DNA from: Aminobacter sp. HY435
GTDB lineage: Bacteria > Pseudomonadota > Alphaproteobacteria > Rhizobiales > Rhizobiaceae
DNA: 64,000 bases
Assembly (NCBI RefSeq): GCF_027568395.1
Contig: NZ_JANKZL010000010.1
Span: 124,001 to 188,000, forward strand
Reading direction: 5' to 3'
How positions within the stretch are numbered: the stretch's first letter is position 1; each line of letters starts with the position of its first letter. The notes beneath the pieces were generated by a model. The model was not told where the DNA came from. It saw nothing but the letters and a program-made list of their open reading frames with translations, and did not search any database. Position numbers and translations under genes: made by a program. This document shows, piece after piece, positions 1-7,429 of this stretch.

Positions 1-664
1 TGTTGGGATCATCGCCGGCGGCAAGCAGATTGCCGCTTGAATCGAGAACCGTCACGCGCTCGGCGTCGAGGCCGGGCACGGCCGCCGCGACCAGGTGGCG
101 GATGGACATAGCGCTCTTGTCCGCGTCGACGCTGGAGGCACGGATGACGACCGATGCGGAGGGCTGCTGCTCGTCGCGGCGGAAATTGGCGCGCTCGGAC
201 ATTACGATGTGGACGCGAGCGGCCTTGATGCCCTGGATCGATTGGATGGTGCGGGCAATCTCGCCCTCAAGCGCGCGGACGCGGGTGACCTGCTGCATGA
301 AGGAGGTGAGGCCGAGCGATCCGACATTGTCGAACAGTTCGTAGCCGGCATTGGCGCTGGAGGGCAGGCCCTTTTCGGCGAGCAGCATGCGCGCCTGCGC
401 AGTGCTGCCGGCGGGCACAAGAACCGTGGTTCCGTCGGAGGCGACGTCGAAGCCGATGCCGGCTTCGCCAAGCACCATGCCGATCTGGTTGACGTCCGAG
501 CGCTCGAGCCCGACATACAGCGTCTCGTAGGCAGGGCGGTTGAGATACACCGACGCCACCGCCACGACGGCGACGACGAGTGCTGCGATGGCACCAAGGA
601 TCGCAAGCCTGCGCGGACCGAAACTCCGCAAATTGGCGACGACGCTCTGTAGTTGTTCGGGCAC
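1..664 (-). CDS. fliF: Flagellar MS-ring protein FliF, N-terminal part (cut by window edge)
   Basis: FliF forms the MS ring of the flagellar basal body in the inner membrane. About 221 N-terminal residues are present and the frame is still open at base 1. The protein starts at a GTG (664-662) as MPEQLQSVVANLRSFGPRR. A membrane segment rich in A/V/L follows (about residues 20-43), then the conserved start of the YscJ/FliF ring domain (RPAYETLYVGLERSDVNQI). A later segment, RVHIVMSERANFRRDEQQPS, is typical of FliF. The gene lies just downstream of the first flagellin on the same strand, with a terminator hairpin between them. The start codon is an inference from alignment with known FliF N-termini. 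Confidence 0.9.
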   Translation of the reverse strand, partial: MPEQLQSVVANLRSFGPRRLAILGAIAALVVAVVAVASVYLNRPAYETLYVGLERSDVNQIGMVLGEAGIGFDVASDGTTVLVPAGSTAQARMLLAEKGLPSSANAGYELFDNVGSLGLTSFMQQVTRVRALEGEIARTIQSIQGIKAARVHIVMSERANFRRDEQQPSASVVIRASSVDADKSAMSIRHLVAAAVPGLDAERVTVLDSSGNLLAAGDDPN

Positions 665-729
665 GTGCGTAAGCTCCCCGCAATATCTTCCGCCGCGACC
701 CTAGACCTCGAAGCTTGTGCGAAAATGAA

Positions 730-754
730 ATGGCCGCGCACGAGGCGCGGCCAT
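730..754 (-). terminator. Intrinsic terminator of flagellin 1
   Basis: Perfect 10-bp inverted repeat ATGGCCGCGC / GCGCGGCCAT with a 5-nt loop, 32 bases past the flagellin 1 stop. On the minus strand it is followed by TTTCATTTTCG. It separates flagellin 1 from fliF. Confidence 0.75.
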
Positions 755-786
755 TCTGGAAGACTTCCGGACCGGTCGGGTGTCGA

Positions 787-1815
787 TCAGCCCTTGAAGA
801 GCGAAAGAATGTTCTGCGAGTTGGAGTTGGCGATGGACAGCGCCTGGATACCCAGTTGCTGCTGCACCTGGAGTGCCTGCAGGCGGGTCGACTCGCGATC
901 CATGTCGGCATCGACCAACTGGCCAACGCCGCGATCGATGGAGTCCATCAACTTGGAAACGAAGTCCTTTTGCAGGTCGATGCGGGTCTTGGCAGCACCG
1001 AGGATCGTGGCGGCATCGGTCATTTCCGACAGTGCCTTCTCAACCACGTTCAACATCTGCTGAATCTGAATGTCGTTGGAGCCGGTTACCTTGAGGGTGG
1101 TGACAGAGTAGCCATCGGTTGCAGCCACGGTGCCGGCGGTGGCGGCGGTGGCGGCGTTGTCGCGCTTGCCGCTGGTGCCAAGCCGGAGACCATCGAGAAT
1201 GCCCATGTCGACGGCGTCAAACTCTTCGCCGGCATCAAGCACGCCATCGTTGTTTGCATCGGCGAAGCCAGTGTCGAACAGCTTGATCGGCTGAACGTCG
1301 ATGGTGATCTTGCCGAGGGTGACAGTGCCGTTCGATGCGCGATCAAACGACGACACGATGCTCGCGCCATCGTGCTTGCCAGGTGTTGCGTGATCTTTCG
1401 TGTCGACAGCCAGCCAATTGGCACCCGAGAATGTCGCGCCGCCGGCAATGCTCTTCAGCTGTTCCTGGCGCGCCTTGATTTCGGTATCGATCTTGGCCTT
1501 GTCTGCCTCGCTGGCGCCGACCGCCGCGACGAGCTTGAGCTTGATCTCCTCGACCACCGTGAGTGCCTTGTTCATGGCGGTATACGCGGTGTCGACCTTG
1601 CCGGCGCCGAGACCAAGAGCGTCCTGGACCGTGGAGAGCGCCTTGTTGTCGGAGCGCATGGTCGTCGCGATCGACCAGTAGGCAGCGTTGTCGGAGGCCT
1701 CGGCCACGCGGTAGCCGGTGGAGATGCGGCCTTGAGTGGTGTTGAGAGCCTTGTTGGTGGCGCTCAGGCTCTGCAGGGCCGTCATCGCCGAAGCGTTAGT
1801 CATTATGCTGGACAT
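787..1815 (-). CDS. Flagellin 1 (divergent paralogue with an EF-hand-like loop)
   Basis: Structural subunit of the flagellar filament, 342 residues. It has the conserved D0/D1 N-terminus (MSSIMTNASAMTALQSLSAT, NTTQGRISTGYRV) and C-terminus (DSIDRGVGQLVDADM, QVQQQLGIQALSIAN). It is the most divergent of the five paralogues: TGYRV instead of TGFRV, MDRES instead of MNKES, and ending SLFKG. Its variable centre (about residues 140-240) contains DANNDGVLDAGE at residues 186-197, which fits a canonical EF-hand calcium loop. Its 5' region lacks the structured leader shared by the other four. The start has GAGGGGGT upstream. It probably corresponds to the principal flagellin of the order, but that role is inference. 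Confidence 0.95.
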   Translation of the reverse strand: MSSIMTNASAMTALQSLSATNKALNTTQGRISTGYRVAEASDNAAYWSIATTMRSDNKALSTVQDALGLGAGKVDTAYTAMNKALTVVEEIKLKLVAAVGASEADKAKIDTEIKARQEQLKSIAGGATFSGANWLAVDTKDHATPGKHDGASIVSSFDRASNGTVTLGKITIDVQPIKLFDTGFADANNDGVLDAGEEFDAVDMGILDGLRLGTSGKRDNAATAATAGTVAATDGYSVTTLKVTGSNDIQIQQMLNVVEKALSEMTDAATILGAAKTRIDLQKDFVSKLMDSIDRGVGQLVDADMDRESTRLQALQVQQQLGIQALSIANSNSQNILSLFKG

Positions 1816-1909
1816 CTATTGGACCCCCTCTGTCAAATCTCGCGCCTTGCGCGAACCGGTTGCGGCTGCTGTTCGTTCCGCCAACGCGGCAACCGAACCG
1901 TCTTATGCA

Positions 1910-1941
1910 ATGGTTAACCATACCTACGAGAGTATGGTTAA
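1910..1941 (-). promoter_or_regulatory. Inverted repeat with two TTAACCAT-type boxes upstream of flagellin 1
   Basis: TTAACCATAC (1914-1923) and GTATGGTTAA (1932-1941) form a perfect 10-bp inverted repeat with an 8-nt spacer. The ATGGTTAA string also occurs a second time, at 1910-1917. The same octamer lies once upstream of each of the other four flagellin genes, so this is probably a binding site or core element of the flagellin promoters. The cognate protein is unknown from sequence; Rem, the flagellar activator of this order, is a candidate but is not encoded here. Confidence 0.55.
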
Positions 1942-2139
1942 CGGCTGATTAAGAGCGCACTTTGGCCCGCAATAGCTGACGTGCCTGACGACGCAGCGGA
2001 ATCTATGCTGAGGGGAGCTTGCGCGAGGCTATCCAGCGGGCCGCGCGATCACGCAAGTTCAATCATTTAGCTTGATTTGCGCGCCTGGATGGAGGGGGTG
2101 TGGGCGGAGACATCCATCGCTTGCATTAGCTGAAACGCA

Positions 2140-2169
2140 ATCGGGCCGCACCATGCGGTGCGGCCCGAT
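2140..2169 (-). terminator. Intrinsic terminator of flagellin 2
   Basis: Perfect 13-bp stem ATCGGGCCGCACC / GGTGCGGCCCGAT with a 4-nt loop, about 67 bases past the flagellin 2 stop. A short T-containing tract follows on the minus strand. Confidence 0.7.
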
Positions 2170-2236
2170 GCCTGAAATCGGAATGCCTGAGACGGCTCCG
2201 ATCAATGTCGAAAGCCATGCGCTTCCGGAGCGTTCC

Positions 2237-3334
2237 TTAGCCGCGGAACAGCGACAGGATCGACTGCGAATTGCCGTTGGCGATCGACAGGGCCTGGATT
2301 CCGAGCTGCTGCTGGACCTGAAGGGCCTGCAGGCGGGTCGATTCCTTGTTCATGTCGGCGTCGACGAGCTGACCGACGCCACGGTCGATCGAGTCCATCA
2401 GCGAGGAAGTGAACGACTTCTGCAGCTCGATGCGGCTCTTGGCGGCGCCGAGGTTGGTTGCTGCGGTGGTCATTCCCTTGAGCGCGCCTTCGACTTTCGC
2501 CAGCATCGAACCAAGGAAGGCATCGGTCACGCCTGCAGCGGTGATGTCGAGGTTGGCGACCGAAATGCTTGCGATCGTCGTCGCAGTCGCGTCGGCGGCC
2601 GTAGCTGCACCCGTACCAGCCGTAGCAGCCGCGGCATCGGTGCCGCCGCCGGCGACGGAAGCGGCATAAGCCGTGTCGTAGGCGGTCTGTGCAGCGGACG
2701 AACTATAGATTGTCGTCTGACGGTCGAGGATGCCGGCGTTCTTGATGTTGGCCGGGGTGCCCGCGCCGGAATCGTAGAGCTTCAGGCCCTCGACCTTGAT
2801 GTCGATGGTCGAGATCGAAGCGGTGCCCGATGCGTTGCGGTTGAACGCCGACACGATCTTTGCATCGGCCTGTACGCCGGTATTGGCTGCAGCAGCAGCG
2901 CCTGCCGCGTCCTTGTTGGAGGAAACCGACAGGTAGTTTGCGCCCGAGAAGGTGGCGCCGTCGGCGTAGGCCTTGAGCTGGTTCTGCAGCGCCTTGATTT
3001 CGGTCTGGATCTTGGCCTTGTCGGCCGCCGAAGCGCCGTTTGCGGCAACGAGCTTGACCTTGATCTCGTTGAGGGTGTCGATGGCCTTGTTCATGCCGGT
3101 GTAGGCGGTGTCGACCTTCGATGCGCCGAGGCCGAGCGCGTCCTGAACCGTCGAAAGCGCCTTGTTGTCGGAACGCATGGTGGTTGCGATCGACCAGTAG
3201 GCGGCGTTGTCGGACGCTTCGGCGACGCGGAAGCCGGTCGAGATGCGGCCCTGGGTGGTGTTGAGAGACTTGTTGGTTGCAGCAAGGCTCTGCAGTGCGG
3301 TCATTGCTGACGCGTTGGTATTGATGCTGGACAT
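2237..3334 (-). CDS. Flagellin 2
   Basis: Filament subunit, 365 residues. The N-terminal D0/D1 part (MSSINTNASAMTALQSLAAT, ISTGFRVAEASDNAAYWSIA) and the C-terminal part (LQKSFTSSLMDSIDRG, SIANGNSQSILSLFRG) are almost identical to flagellins 3-5. The variable centre is the longest of the set and is Ala/Thr/Gly-rich (about residues 215-270). The gene is monocistronic by appearance, with its own leader and terminator. SD-like AGGGGCG precedes the ATG. Confidence 0.96.
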   Translation of the reverse strand: MSSINTNASAMTALQSLAATNKSLNTTQGRISTGFRVAEASDNAAYWSIATTMRSDNKALSTVQDALGLGASKVDTAYTGMNKAIDTLNEIKVKLVAANGASAADKAKIQTEIKALQNQLKAYADGATFSGANYLSVSSNKDAAGAAAAANTGVQADAKIVSAFNRNASGTASISTIDIKVEGLKLYDSGAGTPANIKNAGILDRQTTIYSSSAAQTAYDTAYAASVAGGGTDAAAATAGTGAATAADATATTIASISVANLDITAAGVTDAFLGSMLAKVEGALKGMTTAATNLGAAKSRIELQKSFTSSLMDSIDRGVGQLVDADMNKESTRLQALQVQQQLGIQALSIANGNSQSILSLFRG

Positions 3335-3436
3335 GGGAATTACGCCCCTAGGAGAATGCGAAATGCAGGGACATACCGGATCGACCGGTATGGCGGAGCG
3401 GCATCATGCCAATGACCTCCATGGGTCACCCGCCAT
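3335..3436 (-). promoter_or_regulatory. Structured 5' leader of flagellin 2
   Basis: Roughly 100 nt directly upstream of the start, nearly identical before flagellins 2-5. It contains ATACCGG (3373-3379) pairing CCGGTAT (3385-3391), and GGCGG (3392-3396) pairing CCGCC (3430-3434). The second stem encloses TGACC (3413-3417)/GGTCA (3424-3428) and the small palindrome GGCATCATGCC (3400-3410). Comparison with flagellin 3 shows compensating changes in two of these stems. Likely a translated-mRNA control element; FlbT, which acts on flagellin leaders in Caulobacter, is a possible partner. Confidence 0.6.
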
Positions 3437-3480
3437 ATGGAACAGTATTGCCGATAGTTGCTACCAAACGTCTAAGCGTT

Positions 3481-3488
3481 ATGGTTAA
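3481..3488 (-). promoter_or_regulatory. TTAACCAT promoter box of flagellin 2
   Basis: TTAACCAT on the minus strand lies 147 bases from the flagellin 2 ATG and is followed at fixed distance by TAG and a GTTTGG-like block. The box is shared with the other flagellin genes at nearly the same distance. Confidence 0.45.
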
Positions 3489-3536
3489 GCTGCCTTAACA
3501 ATTTCAATTTGCTGGAGTCTGTTCGGACAAAGCAAA

Positions 3537-3564
3537 GCTGGCCACATCGTTCGATGCGGCCAGC
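3537..3564 (-). terminator. Intrinsic terminator of flagellin 3
   Basis: Stem GCTGGCCACATCG / CGATGCGGCCAGC (one G-T mismatch) with a TT loop, about 75 bases past the flagellin 3 stop. It is followed on the minus strand by TTTGCTTTGTCC. Confidence 0.7.
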
Positions 3565-3638
3565 CGTTTGAGCAGGAATGTCTGGCGTTCCTGACTTTGA
3601 TGCCAGCCGAAAGCGTAGACCAGCTTTCAGCGCAGGTC

Positions 3639-4559
3639 TTAGCCGCGGAACAGCGACAGGATCGACTGCGAGTTGCCGTTGGCGATCGACAGGGCCTGGA
3701 TACCGAGCTGCTGCTGGACCTGGAGGGCCTGCAGGCGGGTCGATTCCTTGTTCATGTCGGCGTCGACGAGCTGTCCGATACCACGATCGATGGAGTCCAT
3801 CAGGCTCGAGGTGAAGGTCTTCTGCAGGTCGATACGGCTCTTGGCAGCGCCGAGGTCGGTTGCAGCGGTCGTCATTTCCTTGAGAGCAGCTTCAACGCGC
3901 TGCAGGTGCTCGCCAACAACCGCGTCGGTGGTCGCAGCGGTCAGGGCAATTGCGGACACCGCAGAGCCAGCGCCTGCAGCGCCGGTGGCATCGCGCGTCT
4001 TGTCGAGGATACCCTTGTTTGCGCCGACTTCGAACAGCTTGATGTTCTCAACCTTGACGTCGATCGTCGAGATCTTTGCCGTTCCCGATGCATCGCGGGT
4101 GAAGGCAGACACGATCTTGATGTCGGCGGCTGTACCGGCGCCCGAGCTGGTCGAGAGCATGTTGGCGCCCGAGAAGGTCGCGCCATCGGCATAGGCCTTC
4201 AACTGGCTCTGCAGCGCCTGGATTTCGGTGTTGATCTTCTCTTTGTCGGCGCCCGATGCGCCGTTGGCGGCAACGAGCTTGACCTTGATCTCGTTGAGGG
4301 TGTCGATGGCCTTGTTCATGCCGGTGTAGGCGGTGTCGACCTTCGAAGCGCCGAGACCGAGCGCGTCCTGGACCGTCGAAAGCGCCTTGTTGTCGGAACG
4401 CATGGTGGTTGCGATCGACCAGTAGGCGGCATTGTCGGAAGCTTCGGCGACGCGGAAACCGGTCGAGATGCGGCCTTGGGTGGTGTTGAGGGCCTTGTTC
4501 GTCGCAGACAGGGTCTGCAGCGCGGTCATGGCCGATGCGTTGGTGTTGATGCTGGACAT
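3639..4559 (-). CDS. Flagellin 3 (shortest paralogue)
   Basis: Filament subunit, 306 residues. The conserved ends match flagellins 2, 4 and 5 (MSSINTNASAMTALQTLSAT; SIANGNSQSILSLFRG). The central variable part is the shortest of the five, reduced around residues 135-225 (SSGAGTAADIKIVSAF, NIKLFEVGANKGILDKTRD). Monocistronic layout with its own leader and terminator. The paralogues may differ in surface exposure of this centre. Confidence 0.96.
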   Translation of the reverse strand: MSSINTNASAMTALQTLSATNKALNTTQGRISTGFRVAEASDNAAYWSIATTMRSDNKALSTVQDALGLGASKVDTAYTGMNKAIDTLNEIKVKLVAANGASGADKEKINTEIQALQSQLKAYADGATFSGANMLSTSSGAGTAADIKIVSAFTRDASGTAKISTIDVKVENIKLFEVGANKGILDKTRDATGAAGAGSAVSAIALTAATTDAVVGEHLQRVEAALKEMTTAATDLGAAKSRIDLQKTFTSSLMDSIDRGIGQLVDADMNKESTRLQALQVQQQLGIQALSIANGNSQSILSLFRG

Positions 4560-4660
4560 GGGAAAAACGCCCCTAGGAAATGCTTAAATACAGGGACATA
4601 CCGGGCCGGCCGGTATGACGGAGCGGCATCATGCCAATGATCTCTGGGATCACCCGTCAT
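4560..4660 (-). promoter_or_regulatory. Structured 5' leader of flagellin 3 (covariant version)
   Basis: Same architecture as the leaders of flagellins 2, 4 and 5, but with paired substitutions. The outer stem is GACGG (4617-4621)/CCGTC (4654-4658) instead of GGCGG/CCGCC. The inner hairpin is TGATC (4638-4642)/GATCA (4648-4652) instead of TGACC/GGTCA. The first hairpin keeps ATACCGG (4598-4604)/CCGGTAT (4610-4616) while its loop changes. This pattern supports base pairing rather than simple sequence conservation. Confidence 0.65.
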
Positions 4661-4705
4661 GGCCCAGATTGTATTCAATCGCTTACTAATAAATTTCTAA
4701 ATATT

Positions 4706-4713
4706 ATGGTTAA
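4706..4713 (-). promoter_or_regulatory. TTAACCAT promoter box of flagellin 3
   Basis: Minus-strand TTAACCAT, 147 bases from the flagellin 3 ATG. The flanking TAG is kept, but the GTTTGG block seen in flagellins 2, 4 and 5 is diverged. Confidence 0.4.
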
Positions 4714-4806
4714 TCGAAGTTAATCATTTGATTTTTATGATTTTTCCGGAGCGGAGTTCAGCAGCTACCAGCCTTGGCAGGGGTAGGGTTGGGTCCACAA
4801 ATGCAG

Positions 4807-4834
4807 TTGGGCCGCACCTTGCGATGCGGCCCAA
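4807..4834 (-). terminator. Intrinsic terminator of flagellin 4
   Basis: Stem TTGGGCCGCA / TGCGGCCCAA with an 8-nt loop, 25 bases past the flagellin 4 stop. Confidence 0.65.
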
Positions 4835-4858
4835 CCATCTTTCTTGCCCGAACGGGAA

Positions 4859-5863
4859 TTACCGGAACAGCGACAGGATCGACTGCGAGTTGCCGTTGGC
4901 GATCGACAGAGCCTGGATACCGAGCTGCTGCTGGACCTGGAGGGCCTGCAGGCGGGTCGATTCCTTGTTCATGTCGGCGTCGACGAGCTGACCAACGCCA
5001 CGATCGATGGAGTCCATCAGGCTCGAGGTGAAGGTCTTCTGCAGGTCGATGCGGCTCTTGGCTGCACCGAGGTTGGTGGCAGCCGTGGTCATGTCCTTCA
5101 ACGCAGCTTCGACCACACCGAGCATATCGCCGATCTGGGTGTCGCTTGCCGCGGTTGCGCCGCTCGTCAGTGCGAGGGTGGCAACGCTGTAGGTGTCACC
5201 AACCGCGGCAGCCGCGCCAAGCGTCGGCGCCTGGATGTCGGCATCGGCAACACGCACGCCATCGTTTGTCCGCTGCGCATCGAGCAGACCGGCGTGGGCG
5301 TTGTCGGCGGCGCCAGCAACATCGTAGAGCTTGATGTTGTTGACGGCGACATCAATCGTCGAGATCGATGCCGTACCTGCGCCGTTGCGGTTGAACGCCG
5401 AGACGATCTTCACCGGATCGGCGGTGCCGACCGTTGCCGCGGCCGACGAGTCGACGGAGAGCATGTTGCTGCCCGAGAAGGTGGCGCCGTCGGCATAGGC
5501 CTTGAGCTGGTTCTGCAAGGCCTTGATCTCGGTGTCGATCTTGCCCTTGTCGGCCGCCGAAGCGCCGTTTGCGGCAACGAGCTTGACCTTGATCTCGTTG
5601 AGGGTGTCGATGGCCTTGTTCATGCCGGTGTAGGCGGTGTCGACCTTCGAGGCGCCGAGACCGAGAGCGTCCTGGACTGTCGAAAGCGCCTTGTTGTCGG
5701 ATCGCATGGTGGTTGCGATCGACCAGTAGGCGGCATTGTCGGAAGCTTCGGCGACGCGGAAGCCTGTCGAAATGCGGCCCTGGGTGGTGTTGAGAGACTT
5801 GCTGGTTGCGGCAAGGCTCTGCAGCGCGGTCATTGCTGACGCGTTGGTATTTATGCTGGACAT
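4859..5863 (-). CDS. Flagellin 4
   Basis: Filament subunit, 334 residues. D0/D1 ends are nearly identical to flagellins 2, 3 and 5. It ends SILSLFR and so lacks the final glycine of its paralogues. The variable centre (about residues 138-235) includes SSAAATVGTADPVKIVSAF and NNIKLYDVAGAADNAHAG. Own leader, promoter box and terminator. Confidence 0.96.
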   Translation of the reverse strand: MSSINTNASAMTALQSLAATSKSLNTTQGRISTGFRVAEASDNAAYWSIATTMRSDNKALSTVQDALGLGASKVDTAYTGMNKAIDTLNEIKVKLVAANGASAADKGKIDTEIKALQNQLKAYADGATFSGSNMLSVDSSAAATVGTADPVKIVSAFNRNGAGTASISTIDVAVNNIKLYDVAGAADNAHAGLLDAQRTNDGVRVADADIQAPTLGAAAAVGDTYSVATLALTSGATAASDTQIGDMLGVVEAALKDMTTAATNLGAAKSRIDLQKTFTSSLMDSIDRGVGQLVDADMNKESTRLQALQVQQQLGIQALSIANGNSQSILSLFR

Positions 5864-5965
5864 GGGAATTACGCCCCTAGGAAAATGCGAAATGCAGGGA
5901 CATACCGGATCGACCGGTATGGCGGAGCGGCATCATGCCAATGACCCCTCCGGGTCACCCGCCAT
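5864..5965 (-). promoter_or_regulatory. Structured 5' leader of flagellin 4
   Basis: Same element as at flagellin 2. ATACCGG (5902-5908)/CCGGTAT (5914-5920) and GGCGG (5921-5925)/CCGCC (5959-5963) are kept. The inner hairpin is one pair longer here: TGACCC (5942-5947)/GGGTCA (5952-5957). Confidence 0.6.
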
Positions 5966-6008
5966 GCCTGCAACTTCACGCAAAGTTCCTGCCAAACATC
6001 TAAGCAAA

Positions 6009-6016
6009 ATGGTTAA
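6009..6016 (-). promoter_or_regulatory. TTAACCAT promoter box of flagellin 4
   Basis: Minus-strand TTAACCAT, 146 bases from the ATG, followed by TAG and GTTTGGCAGG as at flagellin 5. Confidence 0.45.
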
Positions 6017-6076
6017 TCCAATCAGGTGGTTGGCTGGCTCGACGGATTTCCACAAGCGATATCGCCAAAACGGAAA

Positions 6077-6100
6077 GGGCCGCACCTTGCGGCGCGGCCC
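6077..6100 (-). terminator. Intrinsic terminator of flagellin 5
   Basis: Stem GGGCCGC / GCGGCCC with further partial pairing in the loop, about 44 bases past the flagellin 5 stop. CCGTTTTGG follows on the minus strand. Confidence 0.6.
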
Positions 6101-6143
6101 CAGTCCGATCAACTGCCTGAGACGGCAACTGATGATGCTTATA

Positions 6144-7130
6144 TTAGCCGCGGAACAGCGACAGGATCGACTGCGAGTTGCCGTTGGCGATAGACAGGGC
6201 CTGGATGCCGAGCTGCTGCTGGACCTGAAGGGCCTGCAGGCGGGTCGATTCCTTGTTCATGTCGGCGTCGACGAGCTGTCCGATACCACGATCGATGGAG
6301 TCCATCAGGCTCGAGGTGAAGGTCTTCTGCAGGTCGATGCGGCTCTTGGCGGCGCCGAGATTGGTCGCAGCCGTCGTCATGTCCTTCAGCGCGCTTTCGA
6401 CAACGCCGAGCATCTGGCCAAGCTGCTGGTCGGTTGCAAACAATGTGCCGTCCGTCAGCTTCATTGTTGCGACCTGGAAAGTATCGGCAGCATCATACGT
6501 GCCGAGGGTGACTGCATTCGCAGCGCCTTCGACGCCAGCAGCGGTCCGCTCGGAGTCGAGAATGCCCTTGTTTACGCCAGCTGCAGTGCCGGCTTCGTAC
6601 AACTTGATGTTTTCGACAGTGATGTCGATGGTCGAGATCGAAGCAGCGCCCGATGCGTTGCGGTTGAACGCCGAAACGACCTTGACGTCAGCCGCGGTGG
6701 TTGCCGTGGTGCCGCTGTTGACCGAGAGCATGTTCGAGCCGGAGAAGGTGGCGCCGTCGGCATAGGCCTTGAGCTGGTCCTGGAGTGCCTTCACTTCGGT
6801 CTGGATCTTGGCCTTGTCGGCATCCGAAGCGCCGTTGGCGGCAACGAGCTTGACCTTGATCTCGTTGAGGGTGTCGATGGCCTTGTTCATGCCGGTGTAG
6901 GCGGTGTCGACCTTCGAGGCGCCGAGACCGAGAGCGTCCTGGACCGTCGAGAGCGCCTTGTTGTCGGAACGCATCGTCGTTGCGATCGACCAGTAGGCGG
7001 CGTTGTCGGAGGCTTCAGCGACGCGGAAACCCGTCGAGATGCGGCCCTGGGTGGTGTTGAGAGACTTGTTGGTTGCAGCAAGGCTCTGCAGCGCGGTCAT
7101 TGCTGACGCGTTGGTATTGATGCTGGACAT
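6144..7130 (-). CDS. Flagellin 5
   Basis: Filament subunit, 328 residues when started at the ATG of MSSINTNASAMTALQSLAAT (7130). The open frame extends 37 codons further upstream, but those codons translate the conserved leader and are not expected to be protein. Conserved ends as in flagellins 2-4. The variable centre runs over about residues 138-230 (NSGTTATTAADVKVVSAF, NIKLYEAGTAAGVNKGILD). It is the first flagellin downstream of the fliP operon, with its own promoter region and terminator. Confidence 0.96.
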   Translation of the reverse strand: MSSINTNASAMTALQSLAATNKSLNTTQGRISTGFRVAEASDNAAYWSIATTMRSDNKALSTVQDALGLGASKVDTAYTGMNKAIDTLNEIKVKLVAANGASDADKAKIQTEVKALQDQLKAYADGATFSGSNMLSVNSGTTATTAADVKVVSAFNRNASGAASISTIDITVENIKLYEAGTAAGVNKGILDSERTAAGVEGAANAVTLGTYDAADTFQVATMKLTDGTLFATDQQLGQMLGVVESALKDMTTAATNLGAAKSRIDLQKTFTSSLMDSIDRGIGQLVDADMNKESTRLQALQVQQQLGIQALSIANGNSQSILSLFRG

Positions 7131-7233
7131 GGGAATTACGCCCCTAGGAAAATGCGAAGATACAGGGACATACCGGATCGACCGGTATGGCGGAGCGGCA
7201 TCATGCCAATGACCTCCATGGGTCACCCGCCAT
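7131..7233 (-). promoter_or_regulatory. Structured 5' leader of flagellin 5
   Basis: ATACCGG (7170-7176)/CCGGTAT (7182-7188), GGCGG (7189-7193)/CCGCC (7227-7231) and TGACC (7210-7214)/GGTCA (7221-7225). Same order and spacing as the other three leaders. Confidence 0.6.
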
Positions 7234-7276
7234 GCCTGCAATCTCGCACAAACATCCTGCCAAACACCTAATCGGT

Positions 7277-7284
7277 ATGGTTAA
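7277..7284 (-). promoter_or_regulatory. TTAACCAT promoter box of flagellin 5
   Basis: Minus-strand TTAACCAT, 147 bases from the start codon, followed by TAG and GTTTGGCAGG. Confidence 0.45.
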
Positions 7285-7343
7285 GTGCCGTTAAGGTATT
7301 TGGTCACGGGGTCTTGAGGGACATCCTGATCCAGAAACGAGAA

Positions 7344-7376
7344 CAGCCCCATCTCGATTGACGCGAGATGGGGCTG
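7344..7376 (-). terminator. Terminator of the flgF-fliP operon
   Basis: Perfect 13-bp inverted repeat CAGCCCCATCTCG / CGAGATGGGGCTG with a 7-nt loop, about 54 bases past the fliP stop. TTCTCGTTTCTGG follows on the minus strand. Confidence 0.75.
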
Positions 7377-7429
7377 TCTTCGGAACCGTCTGGATATCCC
7401 CGAAATGTCGGCCGTGGCGTTGTGCTTCG

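Larger units (their letters stand above)
1816..2236. other. 421-bp intergenic region between flagellins 1 and 2
   Basis: No gene is seen. The region holds the promoter side of flagellin 1, including an inverted repeat at 1914-1941, and the terminator hairpin of flagellin 2 at 2140-2169. Confidence 0.6.

Noticed and set aside
3398-3415. TTGGCATGATGCCGC in the flagellin leaders as a sigma-54 (-24/-12) promoter
   Set aside because: The GG and GC dinucleotides are not at the required 10-bp spacing, and the string is part of a conserved RNA hairpin region.
715-7106. Long open frames (up to about 450 codons) on the plus strand opposite the flagellins
   Set aside because: They are antisense shadows of GC-rich genes on the minus strand. 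Their composition is low-complexity and they cross terminators and leaders.
7131-7241. 37-codon N-terminal extension of flagellin 5
   Set aside because: It translates the conserved leader shared with other flagellins, and flagellins start at MSSIN.
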